From Limonium bicolor (Eukaryota > Streptophyta > Magnoliopsida > Caryophyllales > Plumbaginaceae), in NCBI GenBank assembly GCA_023374045.1, contig CM041777.1:109643588-109707587 (forward strand): DNA of 64,000 nt, given 5' to 3'. Position 1 is the stretch's first letter. Every line of letters begins with the position of its first letter. Under the pieces are notes generated by a model, which saw only the letters and a list, made by a program, of their open reading frames with translations, had not been told where the DNA came from and made no database searches. Below are positions 1 to 11,963 of this stretch, piece by piece. The translations under genes were made by a program, and so were the position numbers.

Positions 1-2380
1 CCATGCCTTTGGTGGAAATGTGAAGACCATCGGGAATTTTCATGTAGATCTCCTCGTGAAGATCGTCATGGACGAAGGCGTTGTTAACGTTGAGTTGGTG
101 CAAAAACCAATGACGTTTAATGGCTACACTAACGAGGGCCTGGACGGTGGTCATTTTGATGACGGGAGAGAAAGTCTCGTGAAAATCTTCTCCTTGCTTT
201 TGATTGAATCCACGAACGACGAGACGGGCTTTATATCTTTCTATATCTCCGTTGGATTTATGTTTGACCCGATATACCCATCTGCAAGTTATGCACCTTT
301 TTCCTTTTGGAAGTTTGACAAGAGTCCATGTATTATTGTCTTGCAAGGCGTGTAACTCGGTGTCCATAGCTTCGCGCCACTCTGGATATTGGGAAGCAAT
401 CTGATAAGAAGAAGGTTCCGTCGGGCATTCATACGTGGCCTGAGCACAAAAAAAAATAGAAGGGGTTAGATCAGTTAAAGAATTAATGTTGGGTATATAA
501 TTGGTGTGATAAAATTGAAGCCTAGTAGCCAAAATTTCAGAAAAACGATCTGTGGAAGCATGGTGGCATTCGTAGTCCAAGAGTCTTGCTGGAGGATGTC
601 TGTCACGAGTGGATCGACGAATGATTTTGTCGGTGTTGGATGAAAGGCATAATGGCAGCAGCATAATTATCGTGAATGGCACCAGTGTTAGAATTATCAA
701 GAGTGTCGCAGACATTTGTTGCAGTATCTGTCTGGTCTTGTTGACTCTCAAGAAGAATATCTTCTGAGGTGGAGGCATCACAGGTAGCCAGCTGTTCATG
801 TATGTCAACGTGGGGATTTGTAGAATCATCAGAATTTGATGCGGAAGCATTATCAACAGGGCGACAATCTTTGTGAACCCTGTTATCATCGACGGGATAT
901 GATGAAGATGCATCATCATCATTATCGAAAATAACAGGGAGGTATTGGCAGTATCTTCGAGATTATCCTCAGCAACCTGTAAAGGAAAAATAGTTTTGTA
1001 AAATATTACATCTCTACTTGTAATAATCTCTTGTGTATCGAGAAGAAGCAACCTATGACCCTTCTTGCATATTCCAGGCCCAACATAGACAACTTTGGAG
1101 CTACGATCATCAAATTTTGAATGATGAGTGTGGGGCCGGTGTGTGATAGGCCAAACAACCGAAAGTTTTGACGATGTCTAATCGTGGAGCAACACCATGG
1201 AGGAACTCATAGGGAGATAATCCATTTAATGTAGAGGAGGGCATGCGATTGATGAGATAGGTAGCCATGAGAATGCTTTCTCCCCAATAGGTCTTATCCA
1301 ACCCGGATTGAAAAAATAAAGCGCGAGCCGTTTCTAAAAGATAACGATGCTTCCGTTCAACGACCCGTTTTGTTGGGGGGTGCAGACACACGAGGTTTGA
1401 TGGAGAATGCCCTTGCTTTGAAAGAATTGTTGTAAAAGTTTGGACGACCCCAACTCGTAGGCATTGTCGGAGCGAACAATTTTGACTTGCTTGTTGAATT
1501 GACGCTCGGACACATGGATGAAGTTTTGAATGTGCTGCGCAGCATCGACTTAAATTTCATGAGTATAACCCATGTACACTACTAGCATCGTCAACGATAG
1601 TTAGAAAATATCTAGAACCATCATGATTATGTTGAGGAAAAGGCCCCCAAATGTCAATATGAATGATGTCAAAACAGTTTTTGGATCTATGATTAGAATG
1701 CGGAAAAGGCAAACGATGCCCTTTTGCACGAAAACATATATCACAAGCAAAGTTCAAAAGAACATCATCTTTGTTCACCAAACCCATCTTGAGCATCTTA
1801 TTCACAGGAGGATGCCCCATTTTCTTATGCCAAAGTAAGAACTTATTTGGACGACTGTTACTGGAAACTCTATGAACACTATTACAAACGTTAAAGAAAC
1901 TGCTCAAAATATGTATATCCAGAACGTAAACATCATCTTCTTTATGTCCAATGCGACACTTACTCATCAAGGTAGGGCCCTGCAAATAAACATGAGAACT
2001 ATCAAACGAAATGCAGTAATCAATTTGACCAACAAGTTTGTTCACGGACACAAGAGCAAGATTAAAACTGGGCACATATAAAACGTTTTCCAACCTAAAA
2101 TCCTTAGACAACTGTACTGCACCTACAGTATCAACAACCTCTGTTTTGCCATTGGGTAAAGTAACATAATGACACTTAGGAAGTTTTTGTTTTCACACAA
2201 CAAATCCACATTTCCAACAAGGTGATCACTGGCACCTGAGTCAATCAGCCATCTCTGTTTATCATAATTTTGATAAACAACAGAATTATTACCAATGATA
2301 TTACCTGCGAAGTCGGAATTGTTGCAGCCATCTTTCAAGTTGGCGCTGGTATTCCCTTTTCGGAAACATATCCTCTCTGT
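1..2380 (-). pseudogene. copia pol, left-arm copy (partial, frameshifted)
   Basis: This is the protease, integrase and start of RT, read leftward. The aspartic protease motif DSGASDH lies near 2240. The GAG-pre-integrase motif LWHKKMGHPPVNKMLKMG is near 1790-1840, and the HHCC region is near 1690-1760. The integrase core follows, with the QNG..ERKHR segment near 1340-1390 and the YLINRMPSS segment near 1230-1260. RT sequence reaches base 1. A five-base difference near 1580 breaks the VDD...TWV junction of the integrase core; the same place is in frame in the third copy near 23360. The element is not functional as written. Confidence 0.85.
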
Positions 2381-2410
2381 TAAAAGAATTCACAGAGACG
2401 ATTAAGCCTT

Positions 2411-3427
2411 TCAACATCCAAACACAGCAGCATGTCGCTTACCTCCTTCCTTCTGTTGAACAGCATTTGCGGCAGAGACCTTAGGCCCTTTCCACCATTC
2501 AGGATATCCATGTATTTCAAAACAGTCCTTCTTGAGATGTCCAGTCTTCCCGCAGTGACTACAGGTTCCTAGTTTCCTTTGCCAGCACTATCCCGTGGTT
2601 GTTTAGAGCGATCACTACGACCATGCTCTTCTTTGTTCACAACATTAGCAAAGGAAGTTTCGGTATTATCCTTACCTGTCTTACCTGCTGTGCGCTGTCT
2701 TTCATCTTGAAGGACAATAGCGTACGCCGAGTCAATACCAGGAGAGAGAGGAGACATCATCAAGAAGTTGCCACGAATATTAACAAAATTCTCGTCGACC
2801 TAATAGAAATTGGAAAAGTTTCTGATCTTCAACCATCTTGGCGACCTTGTCACCATAGCCACAGATGCAAGTTCCAATGTTGGAGATTCTTGCGATGTCG
2901 TCCCACAGCTTCTCCAATCGCACGAAATAATCAGCAATGTTGGAAGAGCCTTGTTCGATCTGGACAGTTCCCGTTGAAGCTCAAACATTCGCGTGCCATC
3001 AGAACGATCATACCTTCTGGACAACATCTTCCACATATCACTGGAAGTATTTTGTGACATCAAGGCGTCGGCGATTGAGGATTCAACACTGGAGATGATC
3101 CACGAGCTTATTAAACCGTCGCAACGATCCCAGTCTCTTCTTCGATTTTTAGAACCCTAGATCTCGGTAGAGAACCATCGACAAGCATTATCTTGTTTTA
3201 GCCAGAAGTGAGATCTCCATTTTCTTTTTCCAGATCTGAAATCCTGTTCCGTTTAATTTCTTGGCGGTCAATGATACTCCAGGTTGATCTGCATTGGCAA
3301 CGAGAAGAGGATCTGAAGAGCTGAAGCGACCGGCGCGTCTTGATTTTCTGCGTTCGTCATCTTCTGACTGTTCATCATCTTCTGTTACGCTCTTGTCTTG
3401 TTCATTGGAGCTTTGGATTGTTGTCAT
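2411..3427 (-). pseudogene. copia gag, left-arm copy (frameshifted)
   Basis: This gag polyprotein gene starts with the same MTTIQSS N-terminus as the intact-frame copy at 14760-15779. The acidic, serine-rich N-terminus (DDEQSEDDERRKSRR) and the GTGFQIWKKKMEISLLAK stretch read in one frame to about 3188, after which indels move it through other frames. The zinc-knuckle part falls near 2540-2580. The extra bases around 2745 (a gagaga expansion) and the changes around 2795 and 2960 are absent from the other copies. Gag would form the particle and bind the element's RNA through a CCHC knuckle. Whether the breaks are biological or sequencing errors cannot be decided here. Confidence 0.8.
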
Positions 3428-3472
3428 TTTGGAGGAGAGCAGGTCACCGGGGATGAGACCGCTCTGATACCA

Positions 3473-3786
3473 TGTAAGGAGACAAGCAAATACAGGGAGC
3501 AGTTCGATGGAGCTAATGTGCTCATCGAATGCGGAAGAAAAGAGGAGATCGACGAGAAGACGATCTGAATCAGCGCGAATGAGAAAAGGAGAAACGCGAT
3601 GAGAAAAGAAGACACAGGAAAATAACTATTGATTCATTCTAATTGACAGAAGAGAAAAAGATACACATATAAGTACGGAGAGAATAAAACTCTAACAGTA
3701 CTAAATACAACGACTCTAAAAGATCAACGGAACACTAATCCTAATAAGGGAAGGACAGAAAGGGAAAAACATATATAAATCTAACA
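3473..3786 (-). repeat. 5' LTR of left-arm copia
   Basis: This is a 314-bp LTR. Read on the minus strand it starts TGTTAG and ends TTACA, directly followed by the sequence TGGTATCAGAGC (3461-3472 reverse complemented), the usual copia primer binding site matching the 3' end of plant initiator tRNA-Met. It aligns throughout with 14405-14714 and 25246-25561. Confidence 0.9.
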
Positions 3787-6226
3787 GTGTCTCGTTCCTA
3801 AGTGTTTTACTAAGGTTAATGTGATAAATATATCTGTCGTACTTAATAGTTAATGACCACTTCACTTTATACTTGTGTATATTTATATAAGTCGATCTAT
3901 AATCAACATAGCATTAGTCCAAAGGATGTTTGCGTATAAACAGATAATGCGAGAAAGTAATTCACATAACATTTCATGCATACATAAAATCACACATATC
4001 GCTCTTGGCAGTTTAAACACACAATGTCTGACCCCAAGGAAAACCCTCAGGATGGTCAGACCACACCAATAACATACCGTACACCGAGACCTAGGTAGCG
4101 CAAAAGCCTATGCTCGTCCGGCACCCTTGGCAGACGTATGATCTGGAATAATCATATCACTACGAGTCAATCCCCATGACTAACTAAATGCGGTATACCA
4201 AATAATGTCAAAACCCGACAGTTAACCCCTGGATTTCAAAAGTTATTGGTTCGGGTTTCGTTAAATAAGTCGATTTCGTTACAAAAATTCGTTACTCGTA
4301 GTATTTTCTGATGCTCGGGTTTATTTCATTATACTCCATGAGATATATATATATATATATATATCCACGCTTATACCTACTTTTATACTTTAACCATATT
4401 CTGATACGTATATAAGTATATAACATATTGTTGCATGTATACATGCGATAACAAACATGTAATATTATCATTTCATAATCTATCATTTAATGTGTGGATT
4501 AGTCAACTTGTTGACGTGGTTGATTTATTCCAAGCATATAAGTTGTAATATTCATTATAATACATTGTATTATACAATTCATTCACTTTGTAATATGTTA
4601 CACTTAACCTTGAGACTTTATAACTTATAGTTCATAAATTATATTCATTATGAAAATCATATAATTACCATATGGTTCCCAACCATGGTATATAAATCAT
4701 TTAGTTCATGTACTCTCATTTTTATGTTTACATACGAATTAAAAATCCATGTATTATATGTTACATCTTATCATTTTATGTGAGATAGTTATCCTCACTA
4801 GTTTGTATTATTTGGTACAAACTTACATTAAGATTTTTATCCTAATGTTATGTAACACTTGTATACACTATAATCAACTTAATTTTATTTAATCTACACA
4901 TTAGTTTATAATCCCATTTATTCTTGTTGTCACATTTATTTCATGTGAATATTCTTACTTATACTAGTTTCATTTAAATCACATTAATACCATGTAATTA
5001 TTATAACACTCATATCGTTATAGACTATAGTCTAAAAATCATTTATAATGTCTTCTTTCTCGGTACAGCCCATATATATATTTCATTAAATTACATTTTT
5101 ACCACATAACATTGTATAATGTTACAATTATATTGTTATATTATATACAATGACATTTCTACATTATAATATAAGTAACCTATAGTTTTACACATGTTTA
5201 TTTAAATACCGAGAATACCCATACATGTACACGTTAATTCTTTCAACTCCCAAATCTTTTATTATTACAATCTTGCCACATTATTTTATAACTTATATTA
5301 TATCACTAATATTATAATGTGTATAAACTATGGTTATATTAAATTTTATATCATTTCAAAACAGACCCTAGGTCTGTCCAAGTTTATACTCTCAGCCCAC
5401 TTAACTTTCATAAATTACCAAATGACCCATTTATAATATATACCTTATATTATGACATTTAAAAATATATTATATACATACGTATTTATATAAGTCTAAT
5501 AAATTCTCTAAAAATCACCAAAAATTCCCAAAATGTTCTATACATTACTATTTTTACCCAGAAACTTTTGGAATTTCTATTCCTACGCCATAGGTTTTTG
5601 TAAATTTTACATTTAACTTATAACTTAGTATAAAATCATAATTTAATTACTTATAACTTCTAATTGGGTCAAGGGCACTTACATGGTCAATATTGACCTT
5701 CTAAATTATGCCTTGACCCACAACTTTCAATATTTATAGAAAACCCACAATACTTTTGGAAATTACATTTTTACCCTAAATCTTATAAAATCTTATTAAA
5801 ATTCATTTAAATTGCTTTTAAGCCTAGTGACTAATGTGATACTAAGTAGTACACGTGTTAATTACGGTGTATACAAGGCTATTTAACCATTGAAAGTCAA
5901 TTTTTGAACACTTTTTTAAAAATGTGTCTTAAGGAGTTTTAGAGCTCCTTTTTGTGTTTTAACTCTTTCTAGAGTTTGGTTTTCTTTGGTAATGGTTTTA
6001 TCATGTTAATAACTTAGTTATAAGTTTAGGAATCCAATTTGGACCCTAATCAAGGTTACATAATCCTTAAGGCCTCTTAGAGCACAATTTGCCTTAAATG
6101 ATTTTTAAGCATGTTTTTGCTTGTTTATAATTTGGGATTGTTACCTAATATTGTTAAGGCATGTTTTAGCCTTAACACACCATTAGTAGATGTTTAAACC
6201 ATAATTTATTAGTTAGGGGTATTTCA
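3787..6226 (-). repeat. solo-LTR family E1, left-arm partial copy
   Basis: This AT-rich segment is one side of the long LTR that the copia element invaded. It ends at ggggtatttca (6216-6226), followed by ctaca (6227-6231). That is the same terminus and target half-site as at 27979-27984 on the right arm and, inverted, at 11959-11964. It aligns along its length with 25567-27979 and with the reverse complement of 11964-14399, apart from small indels and (TA)n length changes near 4343. The other half of this LTR copy would lie left of the window, beyond the copia. No credible coding region was seen. Confidence 0.85.
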
Positions 6227-6636
6227 CTACATGTCATAATGATGACGAGGATATTGAATTGATTTGTCAAAAGTACTTGAAAGACGGAAAAATGAGTGTT
6301 GCAGAATATTTTAATATACACCTGTGTCGGTGTATATAGATTTATTCAAAGTTCTGTTATGATTATAAAAATTCTTTATCCCCAGCAGTTGATTATTTTG
6401 AAGATATAAGTATGCTTTGAAATTATGATTAAGTATATGGTTATACCTATATATATCACTTTGATAATGATGTGTATATAATTCGAAAGGGATTAAGTCC
6501 TGGAAGAGTATAGTGAAGTCTGAAAGGGAATGGCCATCTGATGTTGATAAATCCTTTCATGAATCTAAGCGATAAAGTTGAGTGTGCTTTTACTGTCTCA
6601 GTGAAAACTATTGGAAGGTATATCACTGAAATGAGC
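6227..6636. repeat. old copia remnant flank, left-arm copy, ends at rearrangement
   Basis: This segment matches 27980-28389 on the right arm and the reverse complement of about 11555-11963. On the right arm it continues into a decayed copia 3' end. Here it stops abruptly after ...actgaaatgag at about 6636 and is joined to the gene's 3' flank, read from its far end. It carries no intact gene. Confidence 0.8.
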
Positions 6637-6644
6637 GACACAAC
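6637..6644. other. rearrangement junction with short filler
   Basis: Left of this point the sequence follows the old copia flank, as at 28389. Right of it, from ctccaaacctcg onward, it is the reverse complement of the gene's 3' flank ending near 38060. The bases between, about cgacacaa, match neither partner, so this looks like an end-joining or template-switch junction. Confidence 0.7.
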
Positions 6645-7897
6645 TCCAAACCTCGATAGTTGCAACCCACCCTTCTTCTTTCTATAATCTTTCCAAGATC
6701 TAGGTGATTTATATATCATTGAATATTACACCAAACCAATGGAGATAGCAAAATGGATAAATGCATACATGAATTGCCAAGATCAGTATACTTGCTGGCC
6801 TATACATGAAAAAAACAAAAAATGATAATCACCTAGTCTATAGGATTAAAGACTATTGGAATTCCAGTATATTTTATCTGTCATGAACCCGAGATAATTA
6901 GATATCATAAAATAGTTCACAATTCTATAGGATTAAAGACTATTAGAACGGAACAAGGGCCCTACTGTATGTGTGTAAAACTAGTTTCCGAAGACATGGA
7001 AACACAGCTAGATATTGTACTATAAGCTAAAAGGGTTGCCCGGGACTTGGTTAAGATCAATAACTCATATGCATCATCTCTTATATCACCACATGCATTC
7101 ACTCCAAAGCAGAGGAGTTACAACTTTCCCATCTCGCACTAGGGTCCATGGATGTATCAATACAATAACATCAGATCCAAAACAGAACCGGACAACATAT
7201 TCCATCTAGGAAAAGCAAAAGCCCAGCCCAAAAATTGGGGCTGCAGAATTGCGCAACTACAGAATCATGACTGCAGAATTGCCCAACTATTTACTATGAC
7301 AGAACTTACACCTACACCTTCCTATCAATGTGTCTTACTATTAAGAGATGCCCTTCAATGTTACAAGATGTCCCTCTTGGTCGCACTAAGTGGTGAACAC
7401 GTGAACATAAGTAGTGCTTGCAAGAACATTTTTCTATCAACAGAATACTTCAAACACATGTACAAGGAAAAAAAATAGTTGAAAACAGAAAACGTAACAT
7501 TTATGCAAGTATGCAGATAACAAAGGGTAACATTTGTCCCAAGGGCGGAAGGCAGAGTATGGGATAGACATTATCACAAAATAAACAAATACACCCTTCA
7601 ACACCGGAAGATTCAGGTACAGAAAGAATATATAGTCGAAAGCTAGAAGGATATTTAGTCACGTAAATATGAGCAGTTTGAAAATATAAACGTAGGACAG
7701 AGCCCTCATGGATGAAGTGTACATAGGATCACGAGGAGACAAGGAAATAAAACATGCAATTAGTTGATCCACCGGTGTATGATCAAGTAAATACTCACAA
7801 GAAGAACATGCAAATTGAATTAAAAAAAAAAACATAAAGCATTAAATTTGTGAAGCAGATACCTCAAAGTAGAAAGGTGACTCCAGTCGAAGATAAG
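6645..7897 (-). other. 3' UTR and downstream flank of CFIm68-like gene, middle arm
   Basis: This is the reverse complement of 36799-38060. It follows the stop codon of the minus-strand gene and includes a poly-T/poly-A tract (7823-7835 here, near 36867 on the other arm). No further exon or gene is evident. The short open frames at 7015-7478 have no recognisable domain and are not preserved on the opposite arm. Confidence 0.7.
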
Positions 7898-10167
7898 TTA
7901 ACTTGTCAAAGGGGAGAGCATTATGGAGAAGCTAGTTGGGGGTATCCGCCGTCTTTTTCCCATAGTCCACATCTCTGGATCTGGATCGTTGATCCTCATC
8001 AATCCGAGATCTGCTGTGAGTCCTTGATGACCGCCCCCTATCCCATTCATCATCATATTCTGGCTCACGGTCCCGGTGTCGATGATGATCTCCATGCCTA
8101 TCTTCCCTGTGACGATCCCTTTCCCTGTCTCTATCATGATCCCTCTCCCGATCACGCTCCCGTGACTTGTCACGAGAGCGTTCTCGCTCCCTCGGGCGAT
8201 CCCTTTCTTTATCACGAGCAGCATCTCTGTCGTCACGGTTCCTTCTCTCTGGCCAATCCTGGTCAAGACTGGCCTCTTTCTCTCGAGGCATCTCCCTATC
8301 ATATCCAGGTTCTCTTTCATCCCGATACCTCCTCTCAGAAGACCCTGACCAATCCCTCTCAGATCCCCTATCTTTTTCTTTCATGGTGTTTGGCCAACCA
8401 GCCCTATCATGGCTAGCTTCTCCATACTGATGATCAGAAACAGCTTCCTCAGCATAACTAGACTCACCAGCTCTTCCAAGGTGATCCTCACCTACCCATC
8501 CACCCATATTAGGATCTTGCCACATGCCCATACCGGGCCCATCCACTCCAGAATTCGGCATCATCCCCATTCCATTCATTGGCATACCTCTCCCAAAGAA
8601 TGCTGGATTGACATGAGGGGCAACTCCAGGCAAGCCAACATTTCCAACGGGTGGGAAAGAAGACAATATCCCAGAGAATGGAGGTGTGGGACCAGCACCA
8701 GGGAAACCACCAAAGGTGCCCATTCTTCCCATAGGTCCGCCAAAAGCTGGATCAAAACCCTGACCCATCATGGCCTGAGGGTGCATCATAGGAGGTGCCG
8801 GCCCCATACCTGGCCCAAACCCACCCCCACCATTTCCCATGAGTCCTCTGCCACCCATCCCACCAGGCCTATTCCTCATTGGACCCATTGGACCCCTGCC
8901 CATTCCTTGGGCATTACCTCTTCCCCAACTTCCCCTACCGAAACCTCTGTTATTATTATCACCCCCTTGATAGTTCGCACCAGTTGTGATGCTATTACCA
9001 GTGGGTTTATTAACTGGCTCATTTGGTCTCCTACCTTGGGGAACCGGCTGCTGATTTGTCTGCTGCTGGTTTCTGTTCACCTGGGCCTCACCCATTCGTT
9101 TAACAGAAAAGGGTGATGCAAAAGCAACAACACAAGCACGCCATTGAAGAGATGACCATTCATGCCTTCTTTGCAAGCAGTGGCTGCAGCGGGGTCATAA
9201 AATTCAACCTGACAGTACCCTTTGGACTTTCCACTAGCTTTCTCATCAAAAAATTTAACCTCTTTCACTGGTCCCATATTTAACAAGCTCATCCTCAAGC
9301 TCAGCATCAGTTGTCCACCAATGTAAGTCTCCCCAAAAAGAACAGTACTACCCCCGATACCACCAGCACCAGTGTTGTGACCAGGTCCACCACCGCCAGC
9401 AGCAACACCTCCTCCCATGTTTCCACCGCCTGCATTGATATTGCCACTTCCTCCACTCTGTCTAGGCATAATGTCATTTCCTAAATTTCCAGTACCAACT
9501 ATAGTATGAGGCTGTTGCTGTTGCCCCGCCCTTTGAACAGCCAAATTATTATTATTGGTGGCATTACGATTATCTACATCACCTACCTTAATAGAAGGTT
9601 GCCCTAACTCAACTCTAAGCCCACCTCCATAGCTGCCACCGGTACTGGCAGCTGCAGAAGCAGACCCTCCTCCATCCATACCTGGAGCAGGTGCAACTGG
9701 ACCCTTTGTAGCCGCATCGTTCCCTCTGAAACCCTGATTTTGGTAAGCATTGAAACTAACACCTGGCGCCGTAGACATGCTCTCTGCACCACCCACAGGT
9801 ATCTCTCTCTCATACTTCCTTTCTACTTCCCCACCACCACCACCACCACCAATACCCGGAATCGATGGTCCAGCAGATTCAACGTCTTCCAGAGGCTGAG
9901 ATCCAGAAGGCGCAGCTGCCATCGGAGGTAGGGCCCTGTTTTCCTCTTCATTTCTTAACTCTACCTCCTCGTTCTTCCTGAGAGATTGAAGAAACCCTTC
10001 ACCAACGTTACATCGTTGTACAGATCCTCGTAATCGTCATCCTCTTCACCCAAGAAGCCCTCGTCGGCAACGGCTGAAATCGCTTCATTTCGATGAAACT
10101 GATCCGCTGGATCTCCGCTATCGCCAAAGCCACTGGCACCGCCAAGTGCCCCCTCTGATTCATCCAT
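7898..10167 (-). pseudogene. CFIm59/68 (CPSF6-like) RRM protein, middle-arm copy; frame broken as written
   Basis: This is a plant homolog of the large subunit of cleavage factor Im, a nuclear RNA-binding factor that helps choose poly(A) sites. The start is MDESEG at 10167. Order: an acidic N-terminus (DEGFLGEEDDDYEDLY); a Gly/Asn/Gln-rich linker; one RRM at about 9100-9350 with RNP1 KSKGYCQVEF; a Met/Gly/Pro-rich middle; then a long Arg-Asp/Arg-Glu/Arg-Ser tail ending near a KRRR stretch. Total length is about 755 codons in a single exon, somewhat longer than I would expect for the family. Single-base differences break the frame near 10001, 9337 (VGD lost), 9277 (restored), 9145 and 7955. 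At the first of these the right-arm copy is in frame, and at the lesions of the right-arm copy this one is often intact. It may be a working gene with base errors. Confidence 0.88.
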
Positions 10168-10570
10168 CCTCAATTAGGTTCAGCTAATTCCTACTTCTTT
10201 ATGGTATGTCTCGGTGTCAAAAAGCGTAATCATTCAAGTGCGAACTTTCATGGAGATGGAAAATTCAAAAAAGCCGAAGGCCTTACCAAGAAATTGAGAA
10301 GCTTCGTTGAGGGAAATACTGCTGAATTAAGAGGGATAGAGAGTGTGGGGACAAAGGGAGAGGGAACACGTAAACAGAAACCCTAATCTAGAATGTGTGT
10401 GTGCGAAAGGAAGAGGAAGAAAATCTGTGTTAGTTGTGTACGCGAAACGCAGGTTCAGGGAAGCTCGAAGGAGTGTATTCAGCGCGTGTCCACGTGATTG
10501 TGCAGGAAAGAAAATTCGGACAACGTTTCTAACTAACTTATTTTATGTAATAACATAAATATTTTATCTA
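10168..10570 (-). promoter_or_regulatory. 5' UTR and upstream region of CFIm68-like gene, middle arm
   Basis: This is the presumed leader and proximal promoter of the minus-strand gene, conserved with 34143-34529 on the right arm. In gene orientation it contains CT-rich stretches (ttcctcttcctttcgc; ctctccctttgtcccc) typical of plant leaders. I cannot place a transcription start. Immediately upstream, at about 10557-10573, is the empty target site that holds a LINE in the other arm. Confidence 0.6.
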
Positions 10571-10573
10571 TTA
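10557..10573. other. unoccupied LINE target site
   Basis: The sequence aaatattttatctatta here is the single-copy form of the target duplicated around the LINE at 29449-34125 (reverse complement taatagataaaatattt). Flanking sequence on both sides is collinear with the right arm once the LINE and one target copy are removed. Confidence 0.9.
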
Positions 10574-10626
10574 ATATAATTACATGTAACTTTTTATGAT
10601 CAATTTTTTAATAAATATATTAATGC

Positions 10627-10831
10627 TGTAAATAAGAAAAGAGAGATTGCAAGGAGAGATAAGATAGAGAGGCAACTGATATTCTTATTCTAATATGAGT
10701 ATACAATGTCTTTATTTATATAGGGTAAGTTACATGAGTAAACCCTAATTACATAAGTAAAGAATATGTAAGTTATTGGGTAAGATGTAAACTCTACTAT
10801 AAAATATATATATATATATATATTTATAATA
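10627..10831 (-). repeat. LTR of an old copia element, middle-arm copy
   Basis: This corresponds to 29110-29378 inverted. In element orientation it follows a purine tract (aaaggaag), begins tattataaata and ends ttatttaca. It contains a tatataaataaagacattgta segment like a copia LTR promoter/poly(A) region. It is shorter than the other copy mainly because the (TA)n run at its start is shorter (10806-10823). Confidence 0.65.
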
Positions 10832-11958
10832 CTTCCTTTGGATGAAATAACTTGTTAAATATTGTCTTATTAAAAACTTTGCCTGGAAAAATATTATGGG
10901 ATAAAAGCTAGCCTCGGGCAAAGGAAATATAGTATAGTGTTACAATAACATCAAATAGTTGAGATAATCAATCATAGACATTTTAACTTGGCCTCCACAT
11001 ACAATGAATCCATTGGATGTTTTTCATCAATTGCCTCGTTAAAAACTCCAGGAAAAAGCTAGTGGGGAAAAACATCATAATGAAGGAAAAAGAGCACAAT
11101 CAGCATTCCTTCCCCTGATGAAAGTATCACTTTATTACTTTGACTTTATGCATCCCCAATCTTTAAGATTGGTCTTGTGCCTAGTTGAGGAGCACCTGTT
11201 GAATAAAATCGTCAAATGGAGGGGACTTTTGCATATTTGCTCCGTATTAATATCAACATCCCTTTTATAAGTAGAATCTTTTGGGGTATGTATAGTATAG
11301 ATGTAATCGACTACATCATATGGGTATCAAGCCGCATATTCAATCAAGCATACCCTTAATATTCTTTTGAGGGGTTTTCACATTTATGTATCTATGGATA
11401 CGATAACCCCATTAACCATTCTCCTACAATAACATTAAGATTGGTACTTCATGATCATTGATTCAACAACCATCAGGAGACTCGTAAGGAGTTCCAATTA
11501 ATACGCTTGCACTACTACTATAGCAACATGAATTTTCCAATAAAATTGGACTCATTTCAGTGATATACCTTCCAATAGTTTTCACTGAGACAGTAAAAGC
11601 ACACTCAACTTTATCGCTTAGATTCATGAAAGGATTTATCAACATCAGATGGCCATTCCCTTTCAGACTTCACTATACTCTTCCAGGACTTAATCCCTTT
11701 CGAATCTTATATACACATCATTATCAAAGTGATATATATAGGTATAACCATATAACTTAATCATAATTTCAAGCATACTTATATCTTCAAAATAATCAAC
11801 TGCTGGGGATAAAGAATTTTTATAATAAATAACAGAACTTTGAATAAATCTATATACACCGACACAGGTTGTATATTAAAATATTCTGCAACACTCATTT
11901 TTCCGTCTTTCAAGTACTTTTGACAAATCAATTCAATATCCTCGTCATCATTATGACA
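10832..11958 (-). repeat. decayed copia 3' end (RNase H tail and 3' UTR), middle-arm copy
   Basis: This is the reverse complement of 27985-29109. The block 10860-11110 carries the paired motif (tcgttaaaaactcc..ggaaaaagc.agtggggaaaaa, and taaaaactttgcctggaaaaa..atgggataaaa..gggcaaagg) that I recognise from the 3' untranslated part of many plant copia elements, just before the LTR. Upstream, a fragment reading VDINTEQI resembles the GDIN..QIRS region at the end of copia RNase H. There is no intact frame. Confidence 0.6.
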
Positions 11959-11963
11959 TGTAG

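Larger units (their letters stand above)
1..3786 (-). mobile_element. Ty1/copia retrotransposon, left-arm copy, cut by the window edge
   Basis: This is a minus-strand copia element entering from the left edge. Reading leftward from 3786 it shows the 5' LTR (3473-3786), a 12-base primer binding site for initiator tRNA-Met (3461-3472), gag, protease, integrase and the first part of reverse transcriptase; base 1 lies inside RT. It is a near-identical third copy of the elements at 14405-18867 and 20323-25561, differing mainly by scattered single-base indels. The base just outside the LTR is followed by gtgtctcg, the same flank as in the other two copies. All three therefore descend from one insertion copied with its surroundings, not from three separate insertions. 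Confidence 0.93.

Noticed and set aside
6456..6719. An 87-residue minus-strand frame across 6636
   Set aside because: It spans the rearrangement junction and is made of old copia sequence and gene flank. A matching frame at 11560-11760 is the copia part only.
8167..9116. Long plus-strand frames (Ser/Arg- and His/Pro-rich) inside the CFIm68-like gene, and their minus-strand counterparts at 35584-36760
   Set aside because: They are antisense shadows of the low-complexity RD/RE/RS and Gly/Pro regions and contain no domain.
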